Position numbers and translations under genes: made by a program. Below the pieces are notes generated by a model. It worked only from the letters and a program-made list of their open reading frames with translations. It was not told where the DNA came from and did no database searches. DNA of 64,000 nt. Source: Craterostigma plantagineum. Its lineage: Eukaryota; Streptophyta; Magnoliopsida; Lamiales; Linderniaceae. The stretch lies in NCBI GenBank assembly GCA_027422505.1, contig JAPQWV010001407.1, positions 26,312-90,311 on the forward strand. The letters are read 5' to 3'. Below, in pieces: positions 11,469 to 23,368 of the stretch; within the stretch, counting starts at the first letter, position 1; the number at the start of each line of letters is the position of its first letter.

Positions 11469-14098
11469 GGGATATGACATTGCAGGATTTTCTCAACCGT
11501 CTGGAAAGAGATCATGGGAAAGTCGACTTAGAATGGTTGAGAGATGTTCAACCAGACAAGGCCAAGTAAATCCCATGATATATAACAAACAAGCAATTGA
11601 GTTGAGTTGCTTATCATTTTGACCTGTAAAACTTTAATGTAGGGACTATCTATTGAGCATACGTGGGCTGGGGCTCAAAAGCGTGGAGTGCGTGCGCCTT
11701 TTAACACTCCATCACCTTGCTTTCCCGGTAAACAAAATTCCCTCATAAGATCATACGGGCGAAAAAAGAAAAAAGCAATATTTTTTCTTACCGTTGTTAC
11801 TTCTAATGTAAGGTCGATACGAACGTTGGACGAATCGCCGTGCGCCTTGGTTGGGTTCCTCTGCAGCCACTGCCCGAATCTCTACAGCTTCATCTCCTCG
11901 AACTGTAAGCATTGTGTAAGAATCAAATGAAGATCGATAATATTATATACACTAATTTATGTTGTTCCATAGGTACCCCGTGCTAGAGTCAATTCAGAAA
12001 TATCTTTGGCCTAGACTATGCAAATTGGATCAAGAAACCTTGTGAGTTTACGTTAAATTCAAGTTTTCGCAGTTTTTTTTTTATAAAAAAAAGATACACT
12101 AACGTACGGTTTTTTTCTTACGACAGGTACGAGCTTCACTACCAAATGATAACTTTTGGAAAGGTACATATATACATATGTCCTCATCTTTTGGGAATAC
12201 TGACAACGTTGATCATTAAGATATAACCGCATAAAATAATTGCTTCTTTCTTTCTTCAAAACTGGCACAAAAAGGTGTTTTGCACTAAAAGGGATCCAAA
12301 TTGCAACGCATGTCCTATGAGAGCCGAATGCAGACACTTTGCAAGCGCTTTCGCAAGGTAAAAAGCTTAGCTGCACCTTTTCGCTCTGAAAAAAAAAATC
12401 ATCTTTTTATTACAGACGTTGAGAAGACACATTCATTCATTTTGCAGCGCAAGGCTTACTCTTCCCGCCCCAGAAGAGAAGCGTATAGTCACCTCCGTGG
12501 GCCCATTGAGAGCGACGATAAAGGCCCAGTCGAGCCAACGAATAAACCCATGCTACTAACCACAGTTGATGACAGCTCAGAGACAGGGGCGGGATTTTCG
12601 AAAGACTGCGAACCACTAATAGAAGAGCCAAGTACGCCCGAGCAGCCCATCGATGTCCAAGAAAGGGACATAGAAGACTTTTACTACGAAGATCCCGACG
12701 AAATCCCTGTAATAAAGCTCAACGTCGAAGAGTTTGCGACCAACCTTCAGAACTTCATGCAGGGGAAAATATGGAGATTGGGGAGAACGACGTGTCGAAA
12801 GCGTTGGTCGCTCTGAGCCCAGCGCTCGCCTCTATACCTATGCCCAAGTTAAAGAGCATCAGTCGATTAAGGACGGAGCACCAAGTGTAAGTTTTCTTAC
12901 ACATCGTTGAGATAAAGTTGTCATAAGTTGATGTAATGAAAGCTCATTGCTTGGCTTAATATTGCTGCAGGTATCAACTCCCCGATTCGCACCCACTATT
13001 GAAAGAGGTTAGATATTTTTTTTTTCGTGCCTAAGGCGTTTTAACTAAATTCGGGCCTTTTTACTGATTTTCGATGCGTTTTGAACGTTCAGATGGACAG
13101 AAGAGAGCCCGACGACCCAAGCCCGTACCTTCTTGCAATATGGACTCCTGGTAGATTTTCTGTCTGAACGAAGTACTTACTCCGTAATTATGGATTGATG
13201 GAATTGTGTGCGATTTTTTTTTTCGTAAAATTGCGTTCAGGCGAAACGGCGGATTCAGTGACGCCCCCAGAAATTGCGTGCAGCTGTCGAGAAGTCGACG
13301 GTGAGTGTAATAACGAAGAGTGTTTCTCTTGCAGCAGCGCAAGAGAAGCTCAGGCTCAGATGGTCAGAGGCACTATTTTGGTGAGAACGTAAAATTCGAT
13401 TAATTTCATTCGCAAAATCAAGAAATGACACGTTCGATATATTCAAACTTATATATATTTGCGCGCACAGATACCTTGCAGGACGGCGATGAGGGGGAGT
13501 TTCCCGTTAAATGGAACGTATTTTCAAGTCAACGAGGTCTCATTACGCAATCTGACCCTCTCGAGAAATTCGAATTTAAGATAAGTTAAAGAACGAAATA
13601 ACATTTTGGATCTGCTAATCGTATGGAATGTGTCGGTTTTGCTAGGTTTTTGCGGACCATGATTCAAGTTTGAACCCAATCGAAGTCCCAGAAGTTTGAT
13701 ATGGAATCTGCCGAGAAGAACCGTATTCTTTGGAACGTCGGTTTCTACTATTTTTAAAGGTAAACGAAGCGCTTCAACCTCTCACGCTTAAGATGAAAAT
13801 TCGAGAAAGTGTTCGTTCTTATGCAAATAAGTACGATTTCTTTTTGTTAGGCATGTCGACTGAAGAAATCCAAATCTGCTTCTGGAAAGGTACGATGAAA
13901 ACATATTTCCTCGTTGCGTATTCGACCCCATCTGAGTTTTTCGGAAAAAAAAAAAAGAAAAACGTCTCTCAACGAGTTTACAAATGCAATGCAGGTTTCG
14001 TATGTGTAAGAGGATTCGACCAAAAAAGTCGAGCGCCGAGGCCTCTGAGGGCCAGACTGCACTTTCCCGCTAGCAAAATGGCGAAGAAAAACGAATAA
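7578..14098 (+). CDS. DME: DEMETER/ROS1-type 5-methylcytosine DNA glycosylase
   Basis: A bifunctional glycosylase/lyase that excises 5-methylcytosine and so starts active DNA demethylation in the nucleus. The start MNFRCGSYQNPQENLSFWVP matches the DME-type N-terminus. Exon 1 ends at 8169 and exon 2 starts at 8390. A basic Lys/Arg/Pro-rich stretch follows (about 8580-8780). The glycosylase core includes FSKWKGSVVDSVIGVFLTQN (10036-10095), then the HhH part RGLGLKSVECVR (about 11658-11695) with the catalytic Lys, and VDTNVGRIAVRLGW (about 11812-11853) with the catalytic Asp. The iron-sulfur cluster motif CTKRDPNCNACPMRAEC is at about 12276-12335. A permuted CXXC segment (about 13280-13350) and the RRM-like tail follow, with GTYFQVNE and FVCVRGFDQKSRAPRPL, and the stop is at 14098. 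Several exons change frame at single-base indels (about 8840, 10230, 11725). Since every catalytic element is conserved, these look like base errors. DME and ROS1 paralogues cannot be separated with certainty. Confidence 0.93.
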
Positions 14099-14099
14099 G

Positions 14100-14554
14100 G
14101 ATTTCTGCGAACGCTCGGTTGTTACTCAGAGAACTTCGACGAAAATCGAATCGCCAGTCGAAGAGTATTTTTCTTACCTTAGGAGCTATAAAATTACAAA
14201 GGGGATCAACAGAGGCATCAACATAGTTTTACTACAACTCTTTTCATTGCAACATTTCTTCTTTTTCTTTCTACATATAATTGATGCTCGGAATGGAGCC
14301 AGCCATTGTTCGAGGGTTGTAAACCCTCCATTGATTGACATATTCTCAACTGTAACAGTAGAGATTATCTCTTGACAATGAATCAAGTTTCAAACCATTA
14401 CATATTCAATAATATAGCAACCATTATTGCTTTTATTCGTATTTAAACACACAAACAGAGATATAATATATATTATATATATATATACTTTTTTCCATCA
14501 ATCAATAATCTATACAAGGGGTAATTAATTAATATATACTGTCGTTTCCCATTC
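14100..14554. other. 3' flank of DME gene
   Basis: 3' UTR and intergenic DNA, with an AT-dinucleotide-rich stretch at about 14461-14485 that could form a hairpin. No gene is seen. Confidence 0.4.
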
Positions 14555-14569
14555 TTGGAAATTCTTGAT

Positions 14570-14989
14570 TTAAGTGCCAACCGTTTCATCATTTGGAATC
14601 TGCCCACCGCCACAATCGCCGCCGTCTTGTCCAATCACGATCACTTCCGGCGCCCTAACCTTAAACCTCTCGAGCCTAACGCCGCCGCCGGAGATATCAT
14701 CGCCGCCGGCGCTTCTTCTACCTATCGCATGCAAGCTAATGCTTCGAGCCATGGTCTTCGCCTGCTTATTATTCTTCTTCTTCGTCTTTGCACGTGCGAT
14801 CTTATCGAACAACGCAAAGTACTCGCCTTCGAATATTTTCTTGAACAGATTGTTGCAGTTTGCGTAGAGCTCTTCGAATGATTGTAAGAGGGAGAGAAGC
14901 TTCGGGTCGACCCGTTTGCCCGATTTCCATCTAATGAATTCGTAGTCTTGGCTTAGTTCGTATGAGTAAGTAGGCGAAAATGGTCTCAT
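14570..14989 (-). CDS. Unrecognised 139-aa protein
   Basis: A single-exon open frame of 139 codons, starting MRPFSPTYSYELSQDYEFIR. I do not recognise the family. The first 70 residues are well formed and mixed in composition, with an aromatic/acidic N-terminus and a helix-like region (LLSLLQSFEELYANCNNLFK). A Lys/Ala-rich basic stretch (KIARAKTKKKNNKQAK) could be a nuclear signal. The C-terminal half is Gly/Asp-rich and looks disordered. No signal peptide or membrane segment is seen. G+C is well above the flanks, which supports real coding. A TATA-like CTATATATAC lies on the minus strand about 120 bp upstream (15110-15119). A perfect heat-shock element lies further upstream. The function is unknown. 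Confidence 0.65.
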   Translation of the reverse strand: MRPFSPTYSYELSQDYEFIRWKSGKRVDPKLLSLLQSFEELYANCNNLFKKIFEGEYFALFDKIARAKTKKKNNKQAKTMARSISLHAIGRRSAGGDDISGGGVRLERFKVRAPEVIVIGQDGGDCGGGQIPNDETVGT

Positions 14990-15108
14990 TGTTGAAATAG
15001 CTTTAGGATTATTTGTTCTTCTTTTGTGGGGAAGAGATTTATGAGGATGTGGAGTACGTATGTTGAACGATTATGTAAAAGGTTTCATTTTGGAGCATTT
15101 CGGACAAA

Positions 15109-15120
15109 GTATATATAGGG
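15109..15120 (-). promoter_or_regulatory. TATA box of the 139-aa gene
   Basis: Minus-strand CCCTATATATAC lies about 120 bp upstream of the start codon at 14989. That spacing allows a leader of about 90 bases. It is the only good TATA match in the proximal upstream region. Confidence 0.5.
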
Positions 15121-15852
15121 TTTTCATGCATGTCGCTTCATTGGTGTACAAGGAAAGCAACTTAAAATCGAATTTCTTGGAAACTATGTTTTGAGTTAAA
15201 TGAATTTGTCGTATGTACGCTAACGGGCGAAGCTCGGCGGCGGTGACGACGTGGAAGCAACTATGGGTACATTACATATTATTTTATAATGGATTTTCGT
15301 GAAAAACTGTATATATCTTATTAATGTTCATAATTTTTAGTATACTATATGCTTATATTTAAGGGATTATTACATATTAATAACGTAATGAAGCATTATT
15401 GACCAATGAGTTTCTTGCACGTTGGGTATTCATAGCGACGACTTCCAAATTTGTTGTCCGCGTGGCAATATGTATTCATCTCCACGGATTCTAATTTGCG
15501 TGGCGAACTATATATATATGTTGTTCATTGCTCACACTTTTTAATATATAGCTGCGGAGAGGATACAATTATTAGTTGTTAATGTAGTAAAGTTAGAGTA
15601 ATAAACAAGAAGGAGTAGAGTTTAATAGAAGCAATACAATTTCTTAAAATGAAAACAAGAAAAAAAAAGATTTATTTATTGACTTGGGTGTTGTGTTTGT
15701 GTGATGACTAGTCAAGAAAAGTCAAATATGAGAGCAACTGAATTATTTATTCTCGAGTAAACTCGTAACTAAGGAAAGGAGGTTCGAATCTTCGTCTTCC
15801 CATCCCATGGCTTTCTCACGGCGACTATTGAGGTTGCAAAACGACTACCACC

Positions 15853-15870
15853 TTCTAGAAGCTTCTAGAA
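15853..15870. promoter_or_regulatory. Perfect four-unit heat-shock element
   Basis: TTCTAGAAGCTTCTAGAA is four perfect alternating TTC/GAA units, the ideal binding site for trimeric heat-shock factors. It is also palindromic. It lies about 860 bp upstream of the 139-aa gene and about 300 bp beyond the 3' end of the ABCG gene. The motif is seen directly; its activity is inferred. Confidence 0.6.
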
Positions 15871-16168
15871 CTAACCCCCTCTATTCGAGCATATCCGTTT
15901 CTATTCTACTAGTGTTAGGTTAGGCAGTCGTTTTCTTTATCGGCGAGCATTATTACACTACATACATGTATATATCTTGTCTGTAATATGAATACAGCAG
16001 TCCATAATGACTGATCTTTTTTGTCAAAATGAAAGCACAAGCAAGCAAGCAATACCCTTTTCATTACACCATCTGTTTTTTTTTTCTTCTTTTTTTTTTC
16101 GGGTCGAAAAAAAGCCGCTCTGCGTAAGGGAGATCTGAATTCGTTTTGCTTTGCTCTACGTTTTTAGA

Positions 16169-19100
16169 TCACCTCCTTTGGAAGTTGATGAACTTGATAC
16201 CGTAGGCGAAGACGAAGCAGAAGAGCAGAGCCCATGCTACGTGGGCCCCTGCGACTACGCCCAAGAAATCGTACTTAAACCCGAGAAACCTATCGAGGTA
16301 GACCTTGAGAGGGACGTCCCCGAGGCCGGGAACTTCCACGGGCACGTCTCTGTTTCCCACCTGAGAAGTCACGAGCCCGTATATCGTCCACGCCACCGGC
16401 GAACACCAGTAGTACCACCTCCACCATATCGGGATTTGCTGTAAAAAAAAAAGCGCAAAAAAAAAGAAGAAAATTAATTCGCGTAAGAAACTTTCTTTGA
16501 TTCGTTGGAAATATAATATGTGAATTAAAATGTCCCTTCAAGATAAGCTTTTTCTCGGTGGGAGTGGTCATATTGTAGATGGTATCAGAATTCAGGGCCA
16601 AAGAGGCAATGTGTACCGTTTCTACGACCACTCATTTTAAGAAAATTGTACATCTAAGGCCAGATAATCAGCCTAGACGTGAGGGGGCGTGTTCGAAATG
16701 TAATATAAAATTAATTTGATCCTTCAATTTAACTTTTTCTATGAAAGTGGTCACACGACATGATATTATAGCTCAGGGGCCAAAAATACCTCAAATACGC
16801 ATCCTCATGATCACCCATTAAAGAAAAATTACATGTCTAAAGCTAGATAAAAAAAAATCAGCCTATCAGGAAAGGGGATCATGGGCATGATAGAAATATA
16901 ATATTTCGAATTAAGATCAAGTTTTTTGGTGAAATGATCATCGACACTTACCGTTCTTGGTATGAGGAATCCCGAGAACAAGTTCCAAAAGTTGAGGAAG
17001 AACGACATGACTATCGCGGCTATCATGTAGTTCGGCGTGAGCGCCACGAGCATCATACCGTAGGCCGTAAAGTAGACGAAGCACATGAAGACGAAGAAGT
17101 AGAACAAGAAGAACTTCCCCGCGTCCCAGTGGAATCCTATCATCGCGTACAGTATGAGGCTGTACACAAACGTCTGTATCGCTATGTATATCGTCTCTAT
17201 CGCCATCTGTCGAGTCACAAACATCAGACGCCTTACGCCATAAATTCGACTCTTTTTATTCGTCGGGAAATTTTTTTTCTATATATTACCTGCGCAAACG
17301 CGTAAGGCAGAGGCGAATACATCCCCGCAGCTTTTTCGCGGTAGAAAACGGTTCTTTCCACCGCTACGACCGATTGGACGGCCGAAGTGTTCGTTCCTCC
17401 GAGGAACATAACGGCGACGTACATAGCGCCGAGCAGATTCAGCAAATCTTGTTGCTTCGAACTGCGCCGCAACAAAATTCAAAATCAAATAAAAAAATAA
17501 CGACGAGAAGCGCTTTTTCGTTTTTTTTTCTAAAAAAAAAGAAACGACTCACAGTTTGTCGCCCTTGTTCCAGAATATGACGCCGAATATAACTCCTATG
17601 ATCGTCGTCATGCAGAACCTTATGGCGTTGTACTGAGGATATCTCCAGTAAGACAAGTGCTGCTTCCAAAAGCAAGCTCTGCACTGCGCCGTAAAGGACT
17701 GAGCGTATTTAGTAGGGAAGTATAACTGCGTGGACCCCGCCGAAGGCGTGCTCAGATCTCTAATCAGCTCTTGGTTTCTCCTACAGTATGAAGGTTCGTC
17801 GATTATAAGACGTAAGAGTTTTAAGGATGTAAAAAAGAACGCAACTTCTCATATTAGACGTCGTAATTCACCTGTAAAGATTAGAGTTGGCGTAAGTCTC
17901 CGCAAAGTCACCCCGAGCTGAGCTTCCATGGCCGGCGTCGTAATATCGAGCATCCACGTGGCGGGATTAGTACCTTCTTTGATGGGAGGAACGCCGGGCA
18001 AAGACTGTAATATAGAGAACCGTTTTTTTTTCTTTTGCGATTTACTCGAATATAAAAGCGCGAAGAAATCGAAAAAAGAAATTATTCGTACTTGAAAGTA
18101 TTCGATGAGCAGGCGAGAGTGATGGCCGAGGGGCCCAGCGTAGATCGCCTGCCCGCCTCTCTTCAATAGCAGAAGCTCGTCGAAGGATTCGAATATGTCG
18201 ATGCTCGGCTGGTGGATGGTGCAGACGACGGTTCGACCCGTGTCCACGGTGTTGCGAACCGTACGCATCACTATAGCCGCGGCTCGAGCGTCGAGGCCCG
18301 AGGTGGGCTCGTCCATGAAGATGATCGATGGGTTGGCGACTAATTCCACGGCGATCGTTAGCCTCTTTCTCTGCTCCGTGGATAGGCCGTCGACCCTGGC
18401 AAGCCGACCAAGGCGTTCCTTATGGGGTTCAATTCGATCAGCTCCATCACTTCTTCGACGAACATCTAAAAAAAAAAAAACTAACTACGGTTAAGAACTT
18501 GCTGAATGACCACTTTTCCTAAACGCTTAAGCTTACCGAGGGCGTAATATATTTTTTTAAAATTTTATATACTATATTTCTAACACAACCCCTCACGTCA
18601 GGCTGATTTCTTTATTATCCAGCCTTAGACGTGTAATTTTCTTAAATGGGCATCTGAGCTCTGATATCATGTTGGGACCATTTTGCCTAAAAGCTTAAGA
18701 TTGCAGTGAATGTATCATTTTTTAAGTTTTGTATACTATTATTCACCTTTCGCGATTCCTTGTCTACGTCGGGAGAAAGCCTCAGCCACGCCGAATAAAC
18801 GATCGACTCGTAGACAGTGACCCGAGGGAATGTATGTCCGTCTGTTCGCAGTAGCCGCTCACACGGGCGAACGTTGACTGATTCTTCGGATAACCCGAAA
18901 TCATGATGCTCCCTTCTATGTAGCCGCCCGTTTTTCGGCCGGCGAGGACGTCCATCAGCGTCGTCTTTCCGGCGCCGCTCACGCCGACCAACGCCGTAAG
19001 AACGCCCGGCCTGAAAGCGCCGCTCACGTCCCTCAGCAGCTGAAGACGGTCTTCTTCGACCCCTTGCTTCTTCATCTCCTGCAAAAAAATCGAAGATTTC

Positions 19101-22100
19101 GCTGCTTTATACCTCGAATTTCGAAGCGTAAATAGAAAGAAAAAAGAGAGGGAATTTTATCGGTCCTAACGGTAGGCATATCGACGTAGTAGTTGACGTG
19201 GTCGAAGGCCATCGACAGGGGCGTGAAGGGGAGAACCATGCCTTTTCTCTTCATTGTTTTTTTCGGCGATTTCTTGATTATTCCATCCGTTACTAGCATT
19301 TCCGTGCCTGAAAATTACGAGTTATATATACCTCAATCTCCGAGCCGAAAAAGAATGACAACGAGAGGATAAGTTTGAGATAGAATAGAACCTTCGGCGT
19401 CGGGCGCTGAGGTGGGTTTGTTTTCGGCGTCTTGATCGACTATAACAGACCTCGGATCGCCGAAGGCTGCAAAGAGAGCAGTCGTGTTGACAGCTCATTA
19501 AAAAAGCGGAACTCGGCGAAGAAATTTCGAGCGAAATGAAAAAAGAAAGATCGCTTACGGTTTAGGTACGTAAGGGCTATGGTGAAGCAGATGTTGAAGA
19601 GAAAAGAAAATCCGAATAGAGCGGCTATGCAAACCCAATACATGTAGTCTTCCGTGAACATCCCCCTCGACTTTAGGAGAACTTTACCCACCGTCGGCTG
19701 AGGAAACCTCGGATCATTGTTGGGCTGCCAAGATAATTAGTAAGAGTTAAGACAACCTCGTTTTTACCGTACGAGTCGTAAAAAGTACTCACGGTGCTCC
19801 ATCGTTTGTCGAGAAACTCGTTGATGGCTATGGCGTTCTGACCGTACATCATGGGCGAGATGTAGTAGCCCCATATCATCCACGGGTCGATGTCGTCTGT
19901 CGTTTTAAGTGAAAAAAAAAAATCAGAACATATGCAGACGAAAACGCCGATTATATGGCGCCGAGGAAATTGCCAAAAAAAAAAAATTAACCGACCTTTG
20001 GCGATGATGAAGCCGCCAAGGACGAATACTAGAAGCAAGGCGAAGGTGCCCAAAGTGCTGGCGACGACCTGCGTTCTTCCTAGAGCTCCGATGAATCGAA
20101 AGAGGGATAGAGCCATTTGATGGATGGCGAAGAACGCCAGCAGCTGGCGGAAGAACCTGAGCAATGTAAGAACGAGAAATGTACTTGTCGATACATATAC
20201 TGTTGGATATAAAATATATACGATTAAAAAATAATACACTCCCTTTCAAGCTTAAGCTTTTCATGAAGTATTCAACAACATGATATCAGAGTTCAGAGGC
20301 AGACAGGTCTTGCGTACAAATTACACGTCTAAGGCTAAGCAATAAAGAAATCAACATGCATCATATATTCCCTTCAGCTTAAGCTCTTAGGTGAAATGGT
20401 CATGCAGCATATACGCTCTTCATAAAAAAACGAAAAAGAAAGAAAAAAATCGTCTGGAAGATGGGACCACCTATCCGCCCCGGGAGCAAACCCGATGGTG
20501 TAGTACGTAAGAAGAATCCAAATCAACGACTCCATGAGCGAAAGAGGGATCCTCAGTAGCCAAATCGGCAGAGAAAAAGCCCAGGGGATAAAACAGAGCG
20601 TCCCTCTGCTTGAAGAACACGGGCAACCTCATAGTGATCAAGGCGAGCTCGGCCGTCCCGTTAAACATAACGTTAATAAGACTGAAGAAAAGCGCCCCGT
20701 AAAACTTCCCCCCGTCGACCAGCTGCCCATACCCCATCTCCGTCCTAAAGAAGACGGTGAACGTAATAATCGACATGATCGTTATCTGAAACGTCTTGAA
20801 TATGTAAAGGAAGGAATTTCTCTTCATCAGAAGCCATTCCCTGGACAAACACGCCTTGAAGAGCTCCATGCTAGAGATGCCGTACTTTTCAACGACGAGA
20901 GCCGCCGGGTGGGTCCCGGCCCTGTCGTATGGAACCGCGAGCCCCTCGAAGAGCGCGTGGCCCGCGCGGAACGAGCCGAACCGTTCGGCAAACTCGGGCA
21001 CGGAGACGAACCTGTACGGCTCGTCGGTCTTGGACCAGTACTGCTCTTGGTCCTTAGCCGAGGTCACCTCTTGTAAGAAATCGGCGACTCCCTTTCTCTC
21101 GGGGCACTTGAATCCTATGCCTTCGAAGAATTCGAGGACGTCCCCGCGGGGCCCGTGGTAGACGACTCTACCCTCGGAGAGTAGTATGACGTCGTCGAAG
21201 AGGTCGAAGTCTCGGGCGCGGGCTGTAGTAGGGATATGATCATCGTCACGTCCATTATGTGGACCATCTGCCGAAGGTACTTTGTGATTTGGTACGTCGT
21301 GGAGCTATCGAGGCCCGTCGAGATTTCGTCCATGTAGAACACCTTCGCGGGCCCCACCAGCATCTCGCCTAGAGATTCGAACGTGCAAGAAAGGAAAAAA
21401 AAATTGAATCTTTTTTTTTCGGCTTTATCATCTTAGGGCGCGTTCGGTGTGCTGAATTTGACGCGGAAAAGAAAAGGAAAAGTGTAACGGTACGCATCGA
21501 ACCGTTACAATATTCTTTTTTCTTTTCCGCATAAAATTCTGCATACCGAACGCACCCTTGCAGAAAGTGCAGGTGAACGCACCAGTCGTAAGCCTTTTCT
21601 TCTGTCCGCCGGATATTCCCCGCCTCATCTCGTCTCCGACTAATATATCGGCGCATATATCCAGTCCTAGGATCTGAATCGACACGAAAATCAAGATTAT
21701 GACCAATACTATTCTTACGGCGAACACTAATACGCCGTCTGCCGAGTAATTCAGACGTATTCAAGCACTAATATGACTATCGTATTAGGTGAATTCGAGA
21801 CATATTCATCTGATCAAAGAGATTAGTCTCATCCTCGGAGCGTGTGACGAAAGTGCGTAGCGATTGAGTAATTCGGACAAAAACTTAACCTTGAGAGCGT
21901 AGTCGGTGACTAGGCTTGATTCTTGGCCGGCGACGGCGGTGGCTTTCATGAAGGCGTCGATTTCGGGGTCGGGCTTAATCCCGGCTTCTTTCTCTCTCCT
22001 CGAAAGCTCGGCGAGGAGGTCGTAACGAGTCCCCACGCCCAAGCAACGCCCCGAGAAATCTAGGGTTTCTCTCACGGTCATCTCTCCGTGGTGGAGGTCG

Positions 22101-23368
22101 TGCTGGCTTATGTACGAGCAAGTCCTCTGAGGGATGAACTCAGAGAGCTCATGGCCGCAGTACGTAATATTTCCCCTCACCTACTAGAGCGAAAAAAATA
22201 ATCGAGTAAAATCCATTTTTACGAATGGATATATCGAAGGAACGATGCGATTGTTACGTACTCTTAGGTCTTGGTCGAGCTCGCCGGCGAGCGCCTTGAG
22301 CAGTGTGGTCTTTCCCGCCCCGGGCGGTCCGAGAAGCAGCGTCATTCTAGTAGGGAAAAAAAGGTCAATTAAGATAATGGATCTTACGCCATACTGGGTG
22401 CGTTTGGCATGCGTAATACGAGGGAAAAGAAAAGGAAAAGCGCAGTGGTACGCATCAAGCCATTGTACATTACGCTTTGTGTGTCATACTATTATACTTT
22501 TCGAATTCTGCATACCAAACGCATCCTAGCAAACGGCGATTAGCCAACTAACTAACTAACATCCCGACCGACCTCGAGGGTTTGATGATTCCGCTGATGT
22601 TGTGAAGTATCTTGACGACCCTCTTCTTTGACGGCAAAATCTTCAGTTTTTCGAACACTCCCTAAAGATCGAAAAAAACTAGTAAAAATTATACGCGTGC
22701 AATAAAGCGCACGTAAGAATTGAATTCGAAACAAACCTCGATCATATTCAAGGTTGAGTTAAGCAGAGTGGGAAGAGCCCTCGAGCCAACGTGGGCCTCT
22801 CCTTCGATCGAAGATGCTCGTATCGAACTTCGACCTTCGGGATCTCAATCCCGACCCTAAATCGACCCGACCCGTGATATCTATATCAGTATTTACCCAG
22901 AGGAAATTTCAAAAAGAAAAAAAAAAAAAAAATCAAGATTTTCGTCTGTCACCTATCTGTTCTGTCCCTAAGCCTTAGCAGAAACTTCTCATTATCTTCG
23001 TCGACGACCCTCAGCACTCTCTCCATGAGGTACTTCTTCTCTCTCTCCCCCAAGTGGGAGAGATCTATCTCTTGGCGTACGACGTCGCCGTCGTCCATGA
23101 CCTGCCTGAGTATGCCCTTCCTCAGGCGGTCGTAGGTCGGCAGGCGCTCGATGGCGGCCCACATGAGCTCTTCTTGGTCGTCGTTCTCTCTTGTGCTCCT
23201 CTGAAAGGAAGCGTCTTGCCCAGGCGAGGAGAAGATCTCTCTGACGCCGGCGGAGATCCAGCTCCGAGTGCTCAGCGAGCCCAGGCTGACACGAGCGCTG
23301 CCGGCGGAGCCTAGGCTCAGGGATCTCGCCGTCGCCACGTCATCGCTGCGGGGCGACGCCGACGCCAT
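16169..23368 (-). CDS. PDR-type ABC transporter, subfamily G (full size)
   Basis: A full-size ABCG/PDR exporter of the plasma membrane. Family members export terpenoids, phenolics, hormones or xenobiotics; the substrate here cannot be read from sequence. About 19 exons in NBD-TMD-NBD-TMD order are traceable: 23368-22953, about 22860-22738, 22660-22571, 22349-22262, 22183-21892, 21677-21582, 21370-20472, 20160-19994, then smaller exons to 16442-16169. The first NBD has Walker [10 protein letters not shown], signature GISGGQKKR and Walker [11 protein letters not shown]. The second has [17 protein letters not shown] and [10 protein letters not shown]. Membrane parts include [31 protein letters not shown] and LFSGFLIPR, ending [10 protein letters not shown]. 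Frame changes at about 22800, 21210, 20540 and 18830 are single-base indels. Introns carry MITEs and TRIM-like repeats. The closest group seems to be ABCG29/35-like PDRs, with moderate certainty. Confidence 0.94.
16497..16945 (+). mobile_element. TRIM-like retroelement remnant, three repeat units, in ABCG intron
   Basis: Three related direct repeats of about 70-80 bp start near 16497, 16700 and 16890 (shared text ATATAAT..AATT..GATCAAG..TTTT..GTGG). Two internal segments separate them. The first repeat is followed by GATGGTATCAGAATTCAG (about 16578), close to the TGGTATCAGAGC primer-binding site complementary to initiator-Met tRNA. Short LTR-like repeats, a PBS and no coding capacity fit a terminal-repeat retrotransposon in miniature, here as a tandem three-LTR form. 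It fills nearly the whole last-but-one intron. Confidence 0.5.
18505..18748 (-). mobile_element. TRIM-like retroelement remnant in ABCG intron
   Basis: Two direct repeats, GACCACTTTTCCTAAACGCT (from about 18510) and GACCATTTTGCCTAAAAGCT (from about 18687), each continue into a TATATACTAT-like end. Between them the minus strand reads CATGATATCAGAGCTCAG, resembling an initiator-Met tRNA primer-binding site. The element is the same family as the repeats at 16.5-16.9 and 20.24-20.42 kb but in the opposite orientation. It sits in the intron before the second-NBD signature exon. Confidence 0.55.
20240..20420 (+). mobile_element. TRIM-like retroelement remnant in ABCG intron
   Basis: Two direct repeats (CCCTTTCAAGCTTAAGCTTTT at about 20240 and CCCTTCAGCTTAAGCTCTTA at about 20371) flank about 100 bp. 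The internal part starts with ATGATATCAGAGTTCAG (20280-20296), a primer-binding-site-like motif. There is no coding capacity. It is related to the two other TRIM-like copies in introns of the same gene. Confidence 0.5.
21436..21557. mobile_element. MITE in ABCG intron, copy 1
   Basis: A 122-bp palindromic element with terminal inverted repeats GGGCGCGTTCGGT and ACCGAACGCACCC, flanked by TTA and TTG. A degenerate TTA target duplication would fit Tourist/PIF-Harbinger MITEs. The arms pair almost throughout (GGAAAAGTG...CTTTTCCGC), so a long hairpin is possible in the pre-mRNA. Confidence 0.65.
22396..22526. mobile_element. MITE in ABCG intron, copy 2
   Basis: Same family as the element at 21436-21557: the ends are GGGTGCGTTTGGC and ACCAAACGCATCC, and it shares internal GGAAAAGAAAAGGAAAAG and GGTACGCATC. 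It lies in the intron just downstream of the first Walker A exon. Confidence 0.62.

Noticed and set aside
15780..15830. GGTTCGAATC, a tRNA T-loop-like motif
   Set aside because: The flanking bases do not form a T stem, and no anticodon or acceptor arm can be paired.
20534..21076. 180-codon plus-strand ORF
   Set aside because: It is antisense to conserved ABCG exon 7; composition and position show a shadow frame.
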